Shown: in pieces, positions 5,675 to 12,493 of the stretch | How the letters are laid out: every line of letters begins with the position of its first letter | How positions within the stretch are numbered: position 1 is the first letter of the stretch | DNA from: Chloroflexota bacterium | GTDB lineage: Bacteria; Chloroflexota; Anaerolineae; Anaerolineales; UBA11858 | DNA: 12,493 nt | Assembly (NCBI GenBank): GCA_003513015.1 | Contig: DOTA01000116.1 | Location: 1 to 12,493 of the forward strand | Reading direction: 5' to 3' | Position numbers and translations under genes: made by a program | Notes under the pieces: generated by a model | What the model saw: the letters and a program-made list of their open reading frames with translations, nothing else | Database searches by the model: none | What the model was told of the DNA's origin: nothing

Positions 5675-8113
5675 ATGAAGATCAAAATATTTCTACTAAT
5701 TGCAGGTCTAAGTTTATGGCTGGCAGGTTGTTCGCAAGCGACACCTGCGCCCCTTGAGCCAACGCTTACAAAAGTTGTTGCTGAAACCCCCATCGCGGAA
5801 TCCCCCACCAACACCCCGGAATCCGAAGTAGAAGCCCCCGTTTCTGAAATCACCCAACTGGCGCAACTTCCCCTAGTCGATGATTTCGAAACCGGCGAGT
5901 TGCTCTCCGGGCAAGCGGGCAGCGCCCCGGTTGGTTTCATCACCTGGAGCGATGGCAGTGCGGTTTCTATTCAAACAGTAACCGTTGAACCCGGCGATGC
6001 GCTGGCTTTGCCGGATCAGGCGGCTACCAATATCATTCTACAACTCAACACCGATATTTCCCCCGGTGGATGGTCAGGTTTCAGCCATGCTTTTGCCAGC
6101 CCCGCCCTGGATGCCTGGGTTCCGCAAGATTGGAGCCCTTATGAGGGCATCTCGATGTGGCTTTACGGTAACAATACCGGCGGCGCGCTCTTCATCGATA
6201 TTTTGGATAATCGCAGTGCCACTTCCTCTATGGATGATGCTGAACGTTGGACGCATCAAATTCCGGATGATTTTACGGGCTGGCAGCAGATCCAAATCCC
6301 CTTTACGGAGTTCACCCGCAAAGATATTGGCAACAGCGCGCCCAACGATGGCTTTACCCTCACCGAAGTTCACGGCTATGCTTTGGGCGCTTTTGGCTCC
6401 GCCAATATGGGCGCGCAGGCCAATTACCTCGATCAGGTGATGCTCTATGGCGAGGCAGGTGAAAGGCCGGTTGAAATCAGTTTGGCCGAAACCACTTTTC
6501 AAGCCAAAGAAAGCGGGTTGGCTACTATCAAGCTAAAACTCAATAAACCCGCGGCAGAAATCGTCTCGGTTCAATATCTGACCATCGAAGGGAATGCCAC
6601 CTCCGGGGTCGATTACACCCTGCCCGGCGATAAGGTAATTTTCGAACCCGGCCAAATGACCCAATCCTTTAAAATCCCCATCGTGGATGATACCCTCGCC
6701 GAAGGTAACGAGCAAACCCTGGTGGTGCTGTACAACCCCACGGGTGCGGTGCTCAACCCCCAATCCCGAGCCATTCTCACCATCCGCGACAACGAAGCCC
6801 CCGATCCCGATTTCATCACCGATTTCAATCAGTTTCCACCTTTTTTTGCCTCTGAAGGTGTTGACCTTTCACTATTAACGGTTGCCCCCGAGGGCGAGCT
6901 TGCGCTACCCGATCAAATTGATCCTGAGAATATCCTGGCCGTAAACTATCCTGCGGACCAATTATCCGCCAATTTCGGACATTTCTATCCCCAGGGGCAG
7001 GATTGGAGCCAGAAGGCCGGACTCAGCTTTTGGTATTACGGTGCCAACACAGGGGAGCCGGTCAACCTGGAATTGTTAGGTGCTCCCGCGGCCACATCGG
7101 GTGAGGCCGCCCCCGGGGATTGGTCGTTAACCTGGAGCGACGAATTCGACGATCCCGCGGGAACCTCGCCCAACCCGGCCATCTGGCAGCCCGAAATCGG
7201 CGATGGTATGCTCAACGGCATCCCTGGCTGGGGCAATGGCGAACTTGAATATTACACCGCTCAACCCGAAAACGCGGCCACAGATGGCGCAGGTAATCTG
7301 GTCATTACTGCCCAGAAAATTGATCCGGCCGCTTCCAATCTGATGTGCTGGTATGGCCCCTGCGAATATACCTCTGCCCGACTAATTACCCGCGACCGCG
7401 CGGAGTTTGAGTTCGGCCGAGTGGAAGCCCGTATGAAACTCCCTTACGGGCCGGGCATCTGGCCGGCCTTTTGGATGCTGGGCACCGACTTGAGTGAGGT
7501 TGGCTGGCCCCAATCGGGCGAGATCGACATCATGGAAAATATCGGGCGAGAACCCGCTACCGTTCACGGTACCCTCCACGGTCCGGGATATTCCGGCGGG
7601 CAAGCCATCGGCGCGCCCTACGAGCTAGCAGATGCCAATTTCTCGGATGATTTCCACGTTTTCGCCATCGAATGGACGCCCGATCAAATCGCCTGGTTGG
7701 TCGATGATCAAATCTTCCTGACTCTGACCCCCAACGAGATTCCCACCGGTACCGAATGGGTTTACAACCACCCCTTCTTTATCATTCTCAATTTGGCGGT
7801 AGGCGGCAACTGGCCTGGCGCGCCTGACGATACAACTAGCTTCCCCCAAACGCTGCTGGTCGATTATGTGCGCGTCTATGGTGCGCCCGATACCTTTGAG
7901 CGCTTCGAATATAGCTTTACCGATGACTTTGAAGGCTGGCAGCAAGTTTTTATCCCCTTTGATGCGTTTACGCCTAGCGACCAACAGCCTGAAAACGCCC
8001 CCGAAAACGGCCTCGTTTTATCGGATATTTGGGGTTATAACTTTGCATTGCCTGCCAATCCCAATGGGGTGAGTTATCTTGACAAATTGCGTTTCGAAAC
8101 GGATGTGCCATAG
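5675..8113 (+). CDS. GH16 endo-beta-1,3-glucanase lipoprotein (laminarinase-like) with CBM11-like and Calx-beta domains
   Basis: This 812-residue protein is a shorter paralogue of the secreted GH16 enzyme and probably acts at the outer face of the cytoplasmic membrane. A lipoprotein signal ends in the lipobox LAGC with C19 as the lipidated residue, followed by a Pro/Thr/Glu-rich spacer (about 22-62). Domains are CBM11-like (65-260), Calx-beta (263-374), and a second CBM11-like module split at about 376-468 and 738-808 around the GH16 domain (482-736). GEIDIME supplies E616, D618 and E621 as catalytic residues. CWYGPC (558-563) matches the paralogue. The first binding module is closest to the second one of the larger enzyme (shared RKDIGN, APNDGFTLT). 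A ribosome binding site AAGGAAAG (5663-5670) fixes the start. Operator O2 lies upstream and a terminator downstream, so it is probably a single-gene transcript under the LacI-type regulator. Confidence 0.94.
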   Translation: MKIKIFLLIAGLSLWLAGCSQATPAPLEPTLTKVVAETPIAESPTNTPESEVEAPVSEITQLAQLPLVDDFETGELLSGQAGSAPVGFITWSDGSAVSIQTVTVEPGDALALPDQAATNIILQLNTDISPGGWSGFSHAFASPALDAWVPQDWSPYEGISMWLYGNNTGGALFIDILDNRSATSSMDDAERWTHQIPDDFTGWQQIQIPFTEFTRKDIGNSAPNDGFTLTEVHGYALGAFGSANMGAQANYLDQVMLYGEAGERPVEISLAETTFQAKESGLATIKLKLNKPAAEIVSVQYLTIEGNATSGVDYTLPGDKVIFEPGQMTQSFKIPIVDDTLAEGNEQTLVVLYNPTGAVLNPQSRAILTIRDNEAPDPDFITDFNQFPPFFASEGVDLSLLTVAPEGELALPDQIDPENILAVNYPADQLSANFGHFYPQGQDWSQKAGLSFWYYGANTGEPVNLELLGAPAATSGEAAPGDWSLTWSDEFDDPAGTSPNPAIWQPEIGDGMLNGIPGWGNGELEYYTAQPENAATDGAGNLVITAQKIDPAASNLMCWYGPCEYTSARLITRDRAEFEFGRVEARMKLPYGPGIWPAFWMLGTDLSEVGWPQSGEIDIMENIGREPATVHGTLHGPGYSGGQAIGAPYELADANFSDDFHVFAIEWTPDQIAWLVDDQIFLTLTPNEIPTGTEWVYNHPFFIILNLAVGGNWPGAPDDTTSFPQTLLVDYVRVYGAPDTFERFEYSFTDDFEGWQQVFIPFDAFTPSDQQPENAPENGLVLSDIWGYNFALPANPNGVSYLDKLRFETDVP

Positions 8114-8141
8114 TGATTCGATTGAAAACGTAGAACCAAAT

Positions 8142-8176
8142 CAGCCTCGGTAGATACCTGCCGGGGCTGTTTTTTT
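8142..8176 (+). terminator. Intrinsic terminator of the GH16 lipoprotein gene
   Basis: CAGCCTCGG (8142-8150) pairs with CCGGGGCTG (8161-8169) over nine positions with one G-U pair. The loop has ten bases and seven Ts follow (8170-8176). It lies 28 bases after the stop codon, so the GH3 gene probably has its own promoter. Confidence 0.85.
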
Positions 8177-8209
8177 GTTTGAAACGAGATACTTCTTCCG
8201 GAGGCGATA

Positions 8210-8218
8210 TGCTAAAAT
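8210..8218 (+). promoter_or_regulatory. Candidate extended -10 promoter for the GH3 operon
   Basis: TGCTAAAAT has the TGn extension before a TAAAAT -10 box. The hexamer 17 bases upstream (TACTTC, 8190-8195) is a poor -35, which an extended -10 can tolerate. A promoter is needed here because a terminator sits just upstream. It overlaps the small ORF start, so only one of the two readings may be right. Confidence 0.3.
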
Positions 8219-8232
8219 ACCAACAATCGGAT

Positions 8233-8345
8233 CTGCTCAGCCATCTCGTAGATAGCACACTGAACCTCGTTGAAGTGTGCGGCAATCAGCAAATCGCATC
8301 CTTCGATAGGCTCAGGCTGCTACGTTTCGGCACTGGCCTGAGCAG
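8233..8345. repeat. Intergenic segment with nested inverted repeats, probably a REP-like element
   Basis: CTGCTCAG (8233-8240) pairs with CTGAGCAG (8338-8345), and GCTCAGGC (8310-8317) with GCCTGAGC (8336-8343); these are competing folds. GCACACT (8255-8261) pairs with AGTGTGC (8274-8280) as an inner hairpin. The part CTTCGATAGGCTCAGG (8301-8316) resembles, from memory, a dispersed CTTCGACAGGCTCAG-type repeat found between genes in many bacterial genomes. Only one copy is visible in this window, so its repetitive nature cannot be shown here. Confidence 0.4.
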
Positions 8346-8377
8346 TTACCTACAATCGATAAAAACAGAGGTTAATC

Positions 8378-10588
8378 ATGACAACTCCCCCAAAACACCT
8401 TCAGCCCGAAATCGAAGCCAAAATCGATGCGCTGCTCTCACAGATGACCTTGCTCGAAAAAGTCGGTCAGCTCACCCAACTGGGGGCCTCGATTGTCGGC
8501 GGTTTTGATTTCACCGCTTTCATGGAAAACCCTGACCCCGAACTGCTCAAAGATATTCAACGAGATTTTCACGAAGATTGGATCAAAGAGGGCGCTGTAG
8601 GTTCCTACTTGGGGGTGCAAGGTGCAGACGAAATTAACCGCCTGCAAAAAATTGCGATCGAAGAGTCGCGCCTGGGTATTCCGCTTATTTTTGGATTGGA
8701 TGTGATCCATGGCTATCGCACGATCTTTCCTATCCCGTTGGCCGAAGCTTGTAGCTGGGAACCGGAGTTGGCCCGCCAAACGGCAGAGATTGCTGCCCGC
8801 GAGGCCGCTGCTGCTGGTTTGCACTGGACGTTCGCACCGATGGTCGATATTGCGCGTGATGCCCGTTGGGGCCGCATCGCGGAAGGCTCAGGCGAAGACC
8901 CTTTCCTTGGCAGCGCCTTTGCCGCCGCCCGGGTGCGGGGTTTCCAGGGTGATAATTTAGCCGATCCGCAGCATTTGGCCGCTTGTGCCAAGCATTACAT
9001 CGGCTATGGCGGCGCACTTGCGGGCCGTGATTACAACACCGTCGAGATGGCGTTGCAAACCCTCTATGAAATTTACCTGCCGCCCTTCGCCGCGGCTGTT
9101 GAGGCTGGCGTGGCTACTTTCATGAGTGCCTTCAACGATCTCAATGGGGTGCCCACCACGGCCAATCGTTTCACGCTCACGGATATTTTGCGCGGTCAGT
9201 TGGGTTTCCGTGGTTTTGTGGTCAGCGATTCAAACTCGATTGGCGAACTTGTCACCCACGGTTATGCCGCTGACCGCAAAGATGCTGGTCAAAAAGCCTT
9301 GCAGGCGGGTGTGGATATGGATATGGTCACCGAAAGTTACCGCTGGGGTATTCCCGAGTTGGTCGAAACCGGAGAACTCCCCCTGGAAGTGGTGGATGAG
9401 GCGGTGCGGCGGGTACTAAGGGTGAAATTCCTTTTGGGGTTGTTCGATCACCCCTATCGTTCCGATGCAAAAATGGAATCAGCCACCCAACTACGGGCCG
9501 ATCATCTGGAGATTGCCCGCGAAGCTGCTCGTCGCGCCATCGTCTTGCTTAAAAATGAACAGGGAATCTTACCCCTTAAAGAAAACATCCAAAAAATCGC
9601 GGTGATTGGACCTCTGGCAGATAGCGCTTTTGATATGCTCGGGTCCTGGTCGTTTACGGGATCGTATAAAAATGCTGTCACAATTTTAGCTGGCATCAAA
9701 GCGGCTACGGAGGCCGAGGTGTTGTACGCCAGCGGTTGCGAGACGAATGCTCAACAGCCCGAAGATTTTTCCGCAGCCTGGGAAATTGCCAACCAGGCCG
9801 ATGTGGTAGTTGCCGTTATGGGGGAATCTGCCCGCATGAGTGGGGAGGCGGCCAGCCGCCTCGAACTCGGTTTGCCGGGGAATCAGGAGGCTCTGCTGAA
9901 AGCCCTGAAAGCCACAGGCAAGCCCCTGGTGGTGATCCTCAGCAACGGGCGGCCTCTGGCGGTTCCGTGGGTTGCTCAAAATGCCGACGCTTTGCTCGAA
10001 ACCTGGCAACTGGGATTGCAAGCCGGCCCGGCGGTGGCTGATGTGCTCTTCGGCGCGTACAATCCCAGCGGCAAACTGGCGGCCACTTTCCCCTATGCCG
10101 TGGGCCAAACGCCGATTTACTACAATCACCCCAACACCGGCCGCCCCGCGGGGGATTTCTGGTTCACCTCGAAGTATATTGATGGCCCGGTGACACCGCT
10201 CTATCCCTTTGGCTTTGGCCTGAGTTACACCACCTTTGCTTATGCTGATTTGGATGTCGAGGTGGATGCTGCGAAAATCACCATTCGCGCGAATGTGACG
10301 AATACGGGGGGACTGTCTGGCGAGGAGGTGGTTCAGCTATATTTGGCTGATCCGGTTGCCAGCCGCGTGCGTCCGGTAAAAGAACTGAAAGGTTTTCAGA
10401 AGATTTTGCTGGCCCCTGGCGAAACCCGCAAAGTGACCTTTGAGCTAACGCATTCAAGTTTAGGCTTTTACGATGCGGAACTGCGTTATGTTGTCGAGCC
10501 GGGCCAGTTCAAAGTTTGGATGGGGCCAAACTCCGCCGAAGGGCTTGAATCTGAATTTTGGATCAGCCGCGAATTATTGCTTGGCTAA
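8378..10588 (+). CDS. GH3 beta-glucosidase, cytoplasmic
   Basis: The 736-residue product should remove terminal beta-linked glucose from gluco-oligosaccharides such as those released by the two GH16 enzymes. The N-terminal GH3 barrel spans about residues 10-350 with GLDVIHG (106-112), GRIAEGSGEDP (about 165-175), KHYIGYG (205-211) and GFVVSD, whose D284 is the predicted nucleophile. The second alpha/beta domain (about 385-610) carries SGEAASR with E490 as likely general acid/base. A fibronectin III-like domain (about 640-715) closes the protein, giving the full three-domain BglX-like layout. No signal peptide is visible, so it should act on imported sugars in the cytoplasm, unlike the periplasmic E. 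coli BglX. AGAGG (8366-8370) lies seven bases before the ATG. A mutarotase gene follows after 18 bases. Confidence 0.94.
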   Translation: MTTPPKHLQPEIEAKIDALLSQMTLLEKVGQLTQLGASIVGGFDFTAFMENPDPELLKDIQRDFHEDWIKEGAVGSYLGVQGADEINRLQKIAIEESRLGIPLIFGLDVIHGYRTIFPIPLAEACSWEPELARQTAEIAAREAAAAGLHWTFAPMVDIARDARWGRIAEGSGEDPFLGSAFAAARVRGFQGDNLADPQHLAACAKHYIGYGGALAGRDYNTVEMALQTLYEIYLPPFAAAVEAGVATFMSAFNDLNGVPTTANRFTLTDILRGQLGFRGFVVSDSNSIGELVTHGYAADRKDAGQKALQAGVDMDMVTESYRWGIPELVETGELPLEVVDEAVRRVLRVKFLLGLFDHPYRSDAKMESATQLRADHLEIAREAARRAIVLLKNEQGILPLKENIQKIAVIGPLADSAFDMLGSWSFTGSYKNAVTILAGIKAATEAEVLYASGCETNAQQPEDFSAAWEIANQADVVVAVMGESARMSGEAASRLELGLPGNQEALLKALKATGKPLVVILSNGRPLAVPWVAQNADALLETWQLGLQAGPAVADVLFGAYNPSGKLAATFPYAVGQTPIYYNHPNTGRPAGDFWFTSKYIDGPVTPLYPFGFGLSYTTFAYADLDVEVDAAKITIRANVTNTGGLSGEEVVQLYLADPVASRVRPVKELKGFQKILLAPGETRKVTFELTHSSLGFYDAELRYVVEPGQFKVWMGPNSAEGLESEFWISRELLLG

Positions 10589-10606
10589 ATTCGTCAGGAG
10601 CAAACC

Positions 10607-10924
10607 ATGAAACGAGTAGGATTTCAATTCAAAGTGCGGCCAGATCGGCTTGCTGAATACAAGGAGCGTCACAAACAAGTCTGGCCTGAAATGTTGGAGG
10701 CTTTGCGTGAAACCGGCTGGCATAATTACTCACTCTTCGTACGCCCGGATGGCTTGATCTTTGGCTATTTCGAAACCGATGAAAGCCTCGCCGCGGCTCA
10801 GGCGAAAATGGCTGCCAAAGAAATTAATATGCGCTGGCAAGAATTTATGTCACCTTTCGTAGATGCTCAGGCCCGCCCCGATGAAACCTTTGTTGAATTG
10901 GAAGAGTATTTTCACCTGGATTAG
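10607..10924 (+). CDS. RhaM-family sugar mutarotase (L-rhamnose mutarotase-like)
   Basis: This 105-residue protein matches the length and sequence pattern of the L-rhamnose mutarotase family (DUF718), small dimeric alpha/beta-barrel proteins that interconvert sugar anomers. Visible family features are the EYKERHKQVWPE segment with Y18 and H22, at the same positions as the catalytic Tyr and His of E. coli RhaM, and the MRWQEFM segment with W77. AGGAG at 10596-10600 lies six bases from the ATG. The gene lies 18 bases after the GH3 stop, so the two are probably one operon. No rhamnose isomerase, kinase or aldolase is present here, so its sugar may be rhamnose or something else released by GH3. 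I leave out the gene symbol for that reason. No clear terminator follows. Confidence 0.88.
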   Translation: MKRVGFQFKVRPDRLAEYKERHKQVWPEMLEALRETGWHNYSLFVRPDGLIFGYFETDESLAAAQAKMAAKEINMRWQEFMSPFVDAQARPDETFVELEEYFHLD

Positions 10925-10971
10925 CGATGTTTTCAATCACAATTGACAATCGTTTTCGTGGTCTTAAGAAT

Positions 10972-11394
10972 CTATGGGCTGTTTTTATGGATCAGTTTAG
11001 TAACCCCCGCAGCAACGATTAACGCCAACAACCCGGCTCCATCAAAAAGAATAAAGCGTAAAAGCGAAGCCTGCAAAACTTCATGACCGGCAGGCAGTCC
11101 CCAAACTATAATGGATTCACCCACCAATCCAATGCTTTGCATAGCAATGGCCTCGTACAACGAAACGCGAAACTTCAAGGGGTTGATCAGCGCTACCGCG
11201 TAAGGCACATTCCACATCAAAAACAGCACCGCGAATCCCCGGATCGCGGCAATCCCCGAAACGCCGCTTAATTCATAAGCCGGGGCAAACCCCGTTGGAC
11301 GGATGAAGAACACCAGTGCGCTCTGCACATTGATGAACAACACCAACCCGATCAGCAGCCGGGCCAACCAAAGGGAATAAGAACGTTTTTGCAT
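10972..11394 (-). CDS. Small four-helix integral membrane protein of unknown function
   Basis: The 140-residue product has four predicted membrane helices at about residues 9-31, 47-70, 80-100 and 112-135, with a Lys/Arg-containing start (MQKR) and a basic tail (KLIHKNSP). I do not recognise the family; the layout is like DoxX-type small membrane proteins, but no diagnostic motif is visible. No Shine-Dalgarno sequence precedes the ATG at 11394. It converges with the mutarotase gene across a 47-base gap, and lies 64 bases downstream of the MaoC gene on the same strand, so it could be the last gene of that operon. Confidence 0.7.
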   Translation of the reverse strand: MQKRSYSLWLARLLIGLVLFINVQSALVFFIRPTGFAPAYELSGVSGIAAIRGFAVLFLMWNVPYAVALINPLKFRVSLYEAIAMQSIGLVGESIIVWGLPAGHEVLQASLLRFILFDGAGLLALIVAAGVTKLIHKNSP

Positions 11395-11458
11395 TGGTAG
11401 AGTAGTTGGGAATGGTGCCTGTAAAAGGATTTTTGCTAACGACTCACGACTTCCCCTC

Positions 11459-11854
11459 TCAACGCTGAATTAGCAGCACCGCTTCCCCTTCAATGACCAC
11501 GACCTCATCCTGATTCGTACAGACCGTTTTCAGCGTTACAATTGGTTTGTCTTCCCGTGCTTTGGTTACAGTGACCGTGGCGGTTATCGTATCCCCAAAG
11601 AAGACCGGTGCTTTGAAGTTGAGCTCTTGCTTCAGGTAAATGCTGCCCGGGCCGGGGAGTTTCATCCCCAGCACCGCCGAAATCAGCCCGGCTGTGAGCA
11701 TCCCATGCACCAGTTGCTTCTTGAAAGGCGTACTAGCGGCAAAATCGGCATCGAGATGCACGGGGTTCTGATCGCCGGAGATTTCTGCGAAGGCCAGCAC
11801 ATCCTTTTCGGTGAAGGTTTTGCTAAGCGAAGCGCTGTCGCCAATCTGGATCAT
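11459..11854 (-). CDS. MaoC-like (R)-specific enoyl-CoA hydratase
   Basis: The 131-residue product has a single hot-dog domain of the MaoC/PhaJ type, which adds water to trans-2-enoyl-CoA to give (R)-3-hydroxyacyl-CoA. The hydratase motif FAEISGDQNPVHLD is complete, with D28 and H33 five residues apart as in the catalytic Asp/His pair of PhaJ. VHGML (49-53) is a further family feature. AGGAG (11865-11861) lies six bases before the ATG. The gene follows the nitroreductase stop after 12 bases, so the two are probably co-transcribed. The natural substrate cannot be told from sequence; 3-hydroxyacyl-CoA or acyl-thioester metabolism is most likely. Confidence 0.9.
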   Translation of the reverse strand: MIQIGDSASLSKTFTEKDVLAFAEISGDQNPVHLDADFAASTPFKKQLVHGMLTAGLISAVLGMKLPGPGSIYLKQELNFKAPVFFGDTITATVTVTKAREDKPIVTLKTVCTNQDEVVVIEGEAVLLIQR

Positions 11855-11866
11855 GGCATGCTCCTC

Positions 11867-12379
11867 TCACCACTTTTCGTAATGCACCAGCTCATCGAGA
11901 CATTTACGGGTTTTCTCGCGGGATTCTTTGTCGGGATACCCTAAGGGTGTGAACACCATCGGGATCACTTCTCCCGGCAAGCCGAGGACGCGCCGCGCTG
12001 CTTCGGGGTTGAAGGCCGCCACCCAGCAGGTTCCCAGCCCCAGGCTGGTGGCCGCTAAAATCAGGTGATCCATGGCAATAGCCACATCCACCTCGAAATA
12101 ATTCTTACCATCCTCAGCGCGTATCCAGCCGTCGGCGGGCAAACCCACCAAGCAGATCAGGTAGGGAGCCTGTGTGAACCAGGGACGCCCATAAATTTGG
12201 CTGAGTTCAGCCTCGCGCCCGGCAGTGCGGATCACGATCAGCCGAAAGGGTTGATTATTGTGAGCGGTGGGGGCCAGCCGAGCCGCTTCGAGCACGACTT
12301 GCAGTTTCTCATCTTCTACGGGATCATTTTTATAGCCGCGGATCGAGCCGCGTTGACTGACGAGTTCCAAAAAATCCAT
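11867..12379 (-). CDS. Nitroreductase-family FMN-dependent oxidoreductase
   Basis: The 170-residue protein belongs to the nitroreductase family, which uses FMN and NAD(P)H to reduce nitroaromatics, quinones or similar compounds. The N-terminal motif LVSQRGSIRGYK (R10, S12, R14) is the phosphate-binding start of the family. APTAHNNQPF (36-45) and the glycine-rich LGLGTCWVAAF segment (113-123) are the other family signatures, and GYP (147-149) lies near the end. The frame is open upstream to an ATG at 12439, but I chose 12379 because GGAGG sits five bases before it and the family motif starts directly after. It is a short family member and its true substrate is unknown. It leads the operon with the MaoC gene. 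Confidence 0.9.
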   Translation of the reverse strand: MDFLELVSQRGSIRGYKNDPVEDEKLQVVLEAARLAPTAHNNQPFRLIVIRTAGREAELSQIYGRPWFTQAPYLICLVGLPADGWIRAEDGKNYFEVDVAIAMDHLILAATSLGLGTCWVAAFNPEAARRVLGLPGEVIPMVFTPLGYPDKESREKTRKCLDELVHYEKW

Positions 12380-12384
12380 ACATA

Positions 12385-12389
12385 CCTCC
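12385..12389 (-). promoter_or_regulatory. Ribosome binding site that fixes the nitroreductase start
   Basis: On the minus strand TTTTTTGGAGGTATGT precedes the ATG at 12379, with GGAGG five bases away. This favours 12379 over the in-frame ATG at 12439, which would add 20 residues with no family similarity. No convincing promoter was found in 12390-12493. Confidence 0.85.
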
Positions 12390-12493
12390 AAAAAATGGGT
12401 GAGCGAGTATTCCGAGACCGAATAAACGCTACGCTTCACCTTTCACTTGTTCTATTTTGATCTGGTTAAAGAAAGCCACGGGCTTGATCCAGA

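Larger units (their letters stand above)
8200..8508 (+). other. Possible small ORF with its own ribosome binding site, overlapping the GH3 start
   Basis: GGAGG at 8200-8204 is followed after four bases by an ATG (8209). The reading frame from there runs 99 codons to a stop at 8506-8508. It begins MLKYQQSDLLSHLVDSTLNL and resembles no family I know. Its last 131 bases overlap the GH3 gene in another frame, so the C-terminal part is surely non-functional shadow sequence. It may be a chance ORF, a leader ORF coupled to GH3 translation, or the remains of a gene interrupted by the repeat-like sequence at about 8301-8345. Confidence 0.25.

Noticed and set aside
8233..8345. A tRNA or known riboswitch in the GH3 leader
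   Set aside because: No T-loop, anticodon arm or recognised aptamer core was seen; the inverted repeats suit a repeat element better.
9686..10129. 147-codon antisense ORF within GH3
   Set aside because: It is covered completely by the conserved second domain of GH3 and is an antisense shadow.
12380..12439. A 20-residue N-terminal extension of the nitroreductase
   Set aside because: A strong GGAGG site precedes the internal ATG at 12379 and the extension has no family similarity.

Overview
The window looks like a chromosomal piece of a member of the Chloroflexota, most likely Anaerolineae, of moderate GC content. This is an inference. It rests on multi-domain secreted glycosidases with Calx-beta linkers, a lipoprotein signal peptide, and a C-terminal FPLINK-like tail that I associate with secreted Chloroflexota proteins. 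No rRNA, tRNA, mobile element or CRISPR array was seen.

Left and centre (1-8176) is a beta-glucan utilisation locus, probably for beta-1,3-glucan (laminarin). A LacI-family regulator (4391-5416, minus) sits between two paralogous GH16 enzymes. One is a 1284-residue secreted enzyme with several carbohydrate-binding modules (336-4190, minus), lying downstream of the regulator on the same strand. The other is an 812-residue lipoprotein transcribed divergently (5675-8113, plus). Two perfect palindromes with the core TGAGAGCGCTCTCA lie in the divergent region. One covers the predicted start of the regulator's own promoter and the other lies upstream of the lipoprotein gene. At the far left edge, the first 39 codons of another minus-strand gene are visible; it may encode an oligoglucan phosphorylase-like protein, but this is uncertain.

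In both GH16 proteins the catalytic domain is not simply appended to its binding module. It is inserted inside a CBM11-like beta-sandwich, splitting that module into two halves at the same loop in both proteins. This is the most interesting structural observation in the window.

From 8378 to 10924 a GH3 beta-glucosidase without a signal peptide is followed after 18 bases by a RhaM-type sugar mutarotase, probably as one operon. The likely flow is: surface and secreted GH16 enzymes cut the glucan, the oligosaccharides are imported (no transporter is in view), and GH3 and perhaps a phosphorylase finish the job in the cytoplasm.

The right end (10972-12493, minus) is ordinary chromosome. It holds a four-helix membrane protein of unknown function, and a nitroreductase and MaoC-type hydratase pair in one short operon.
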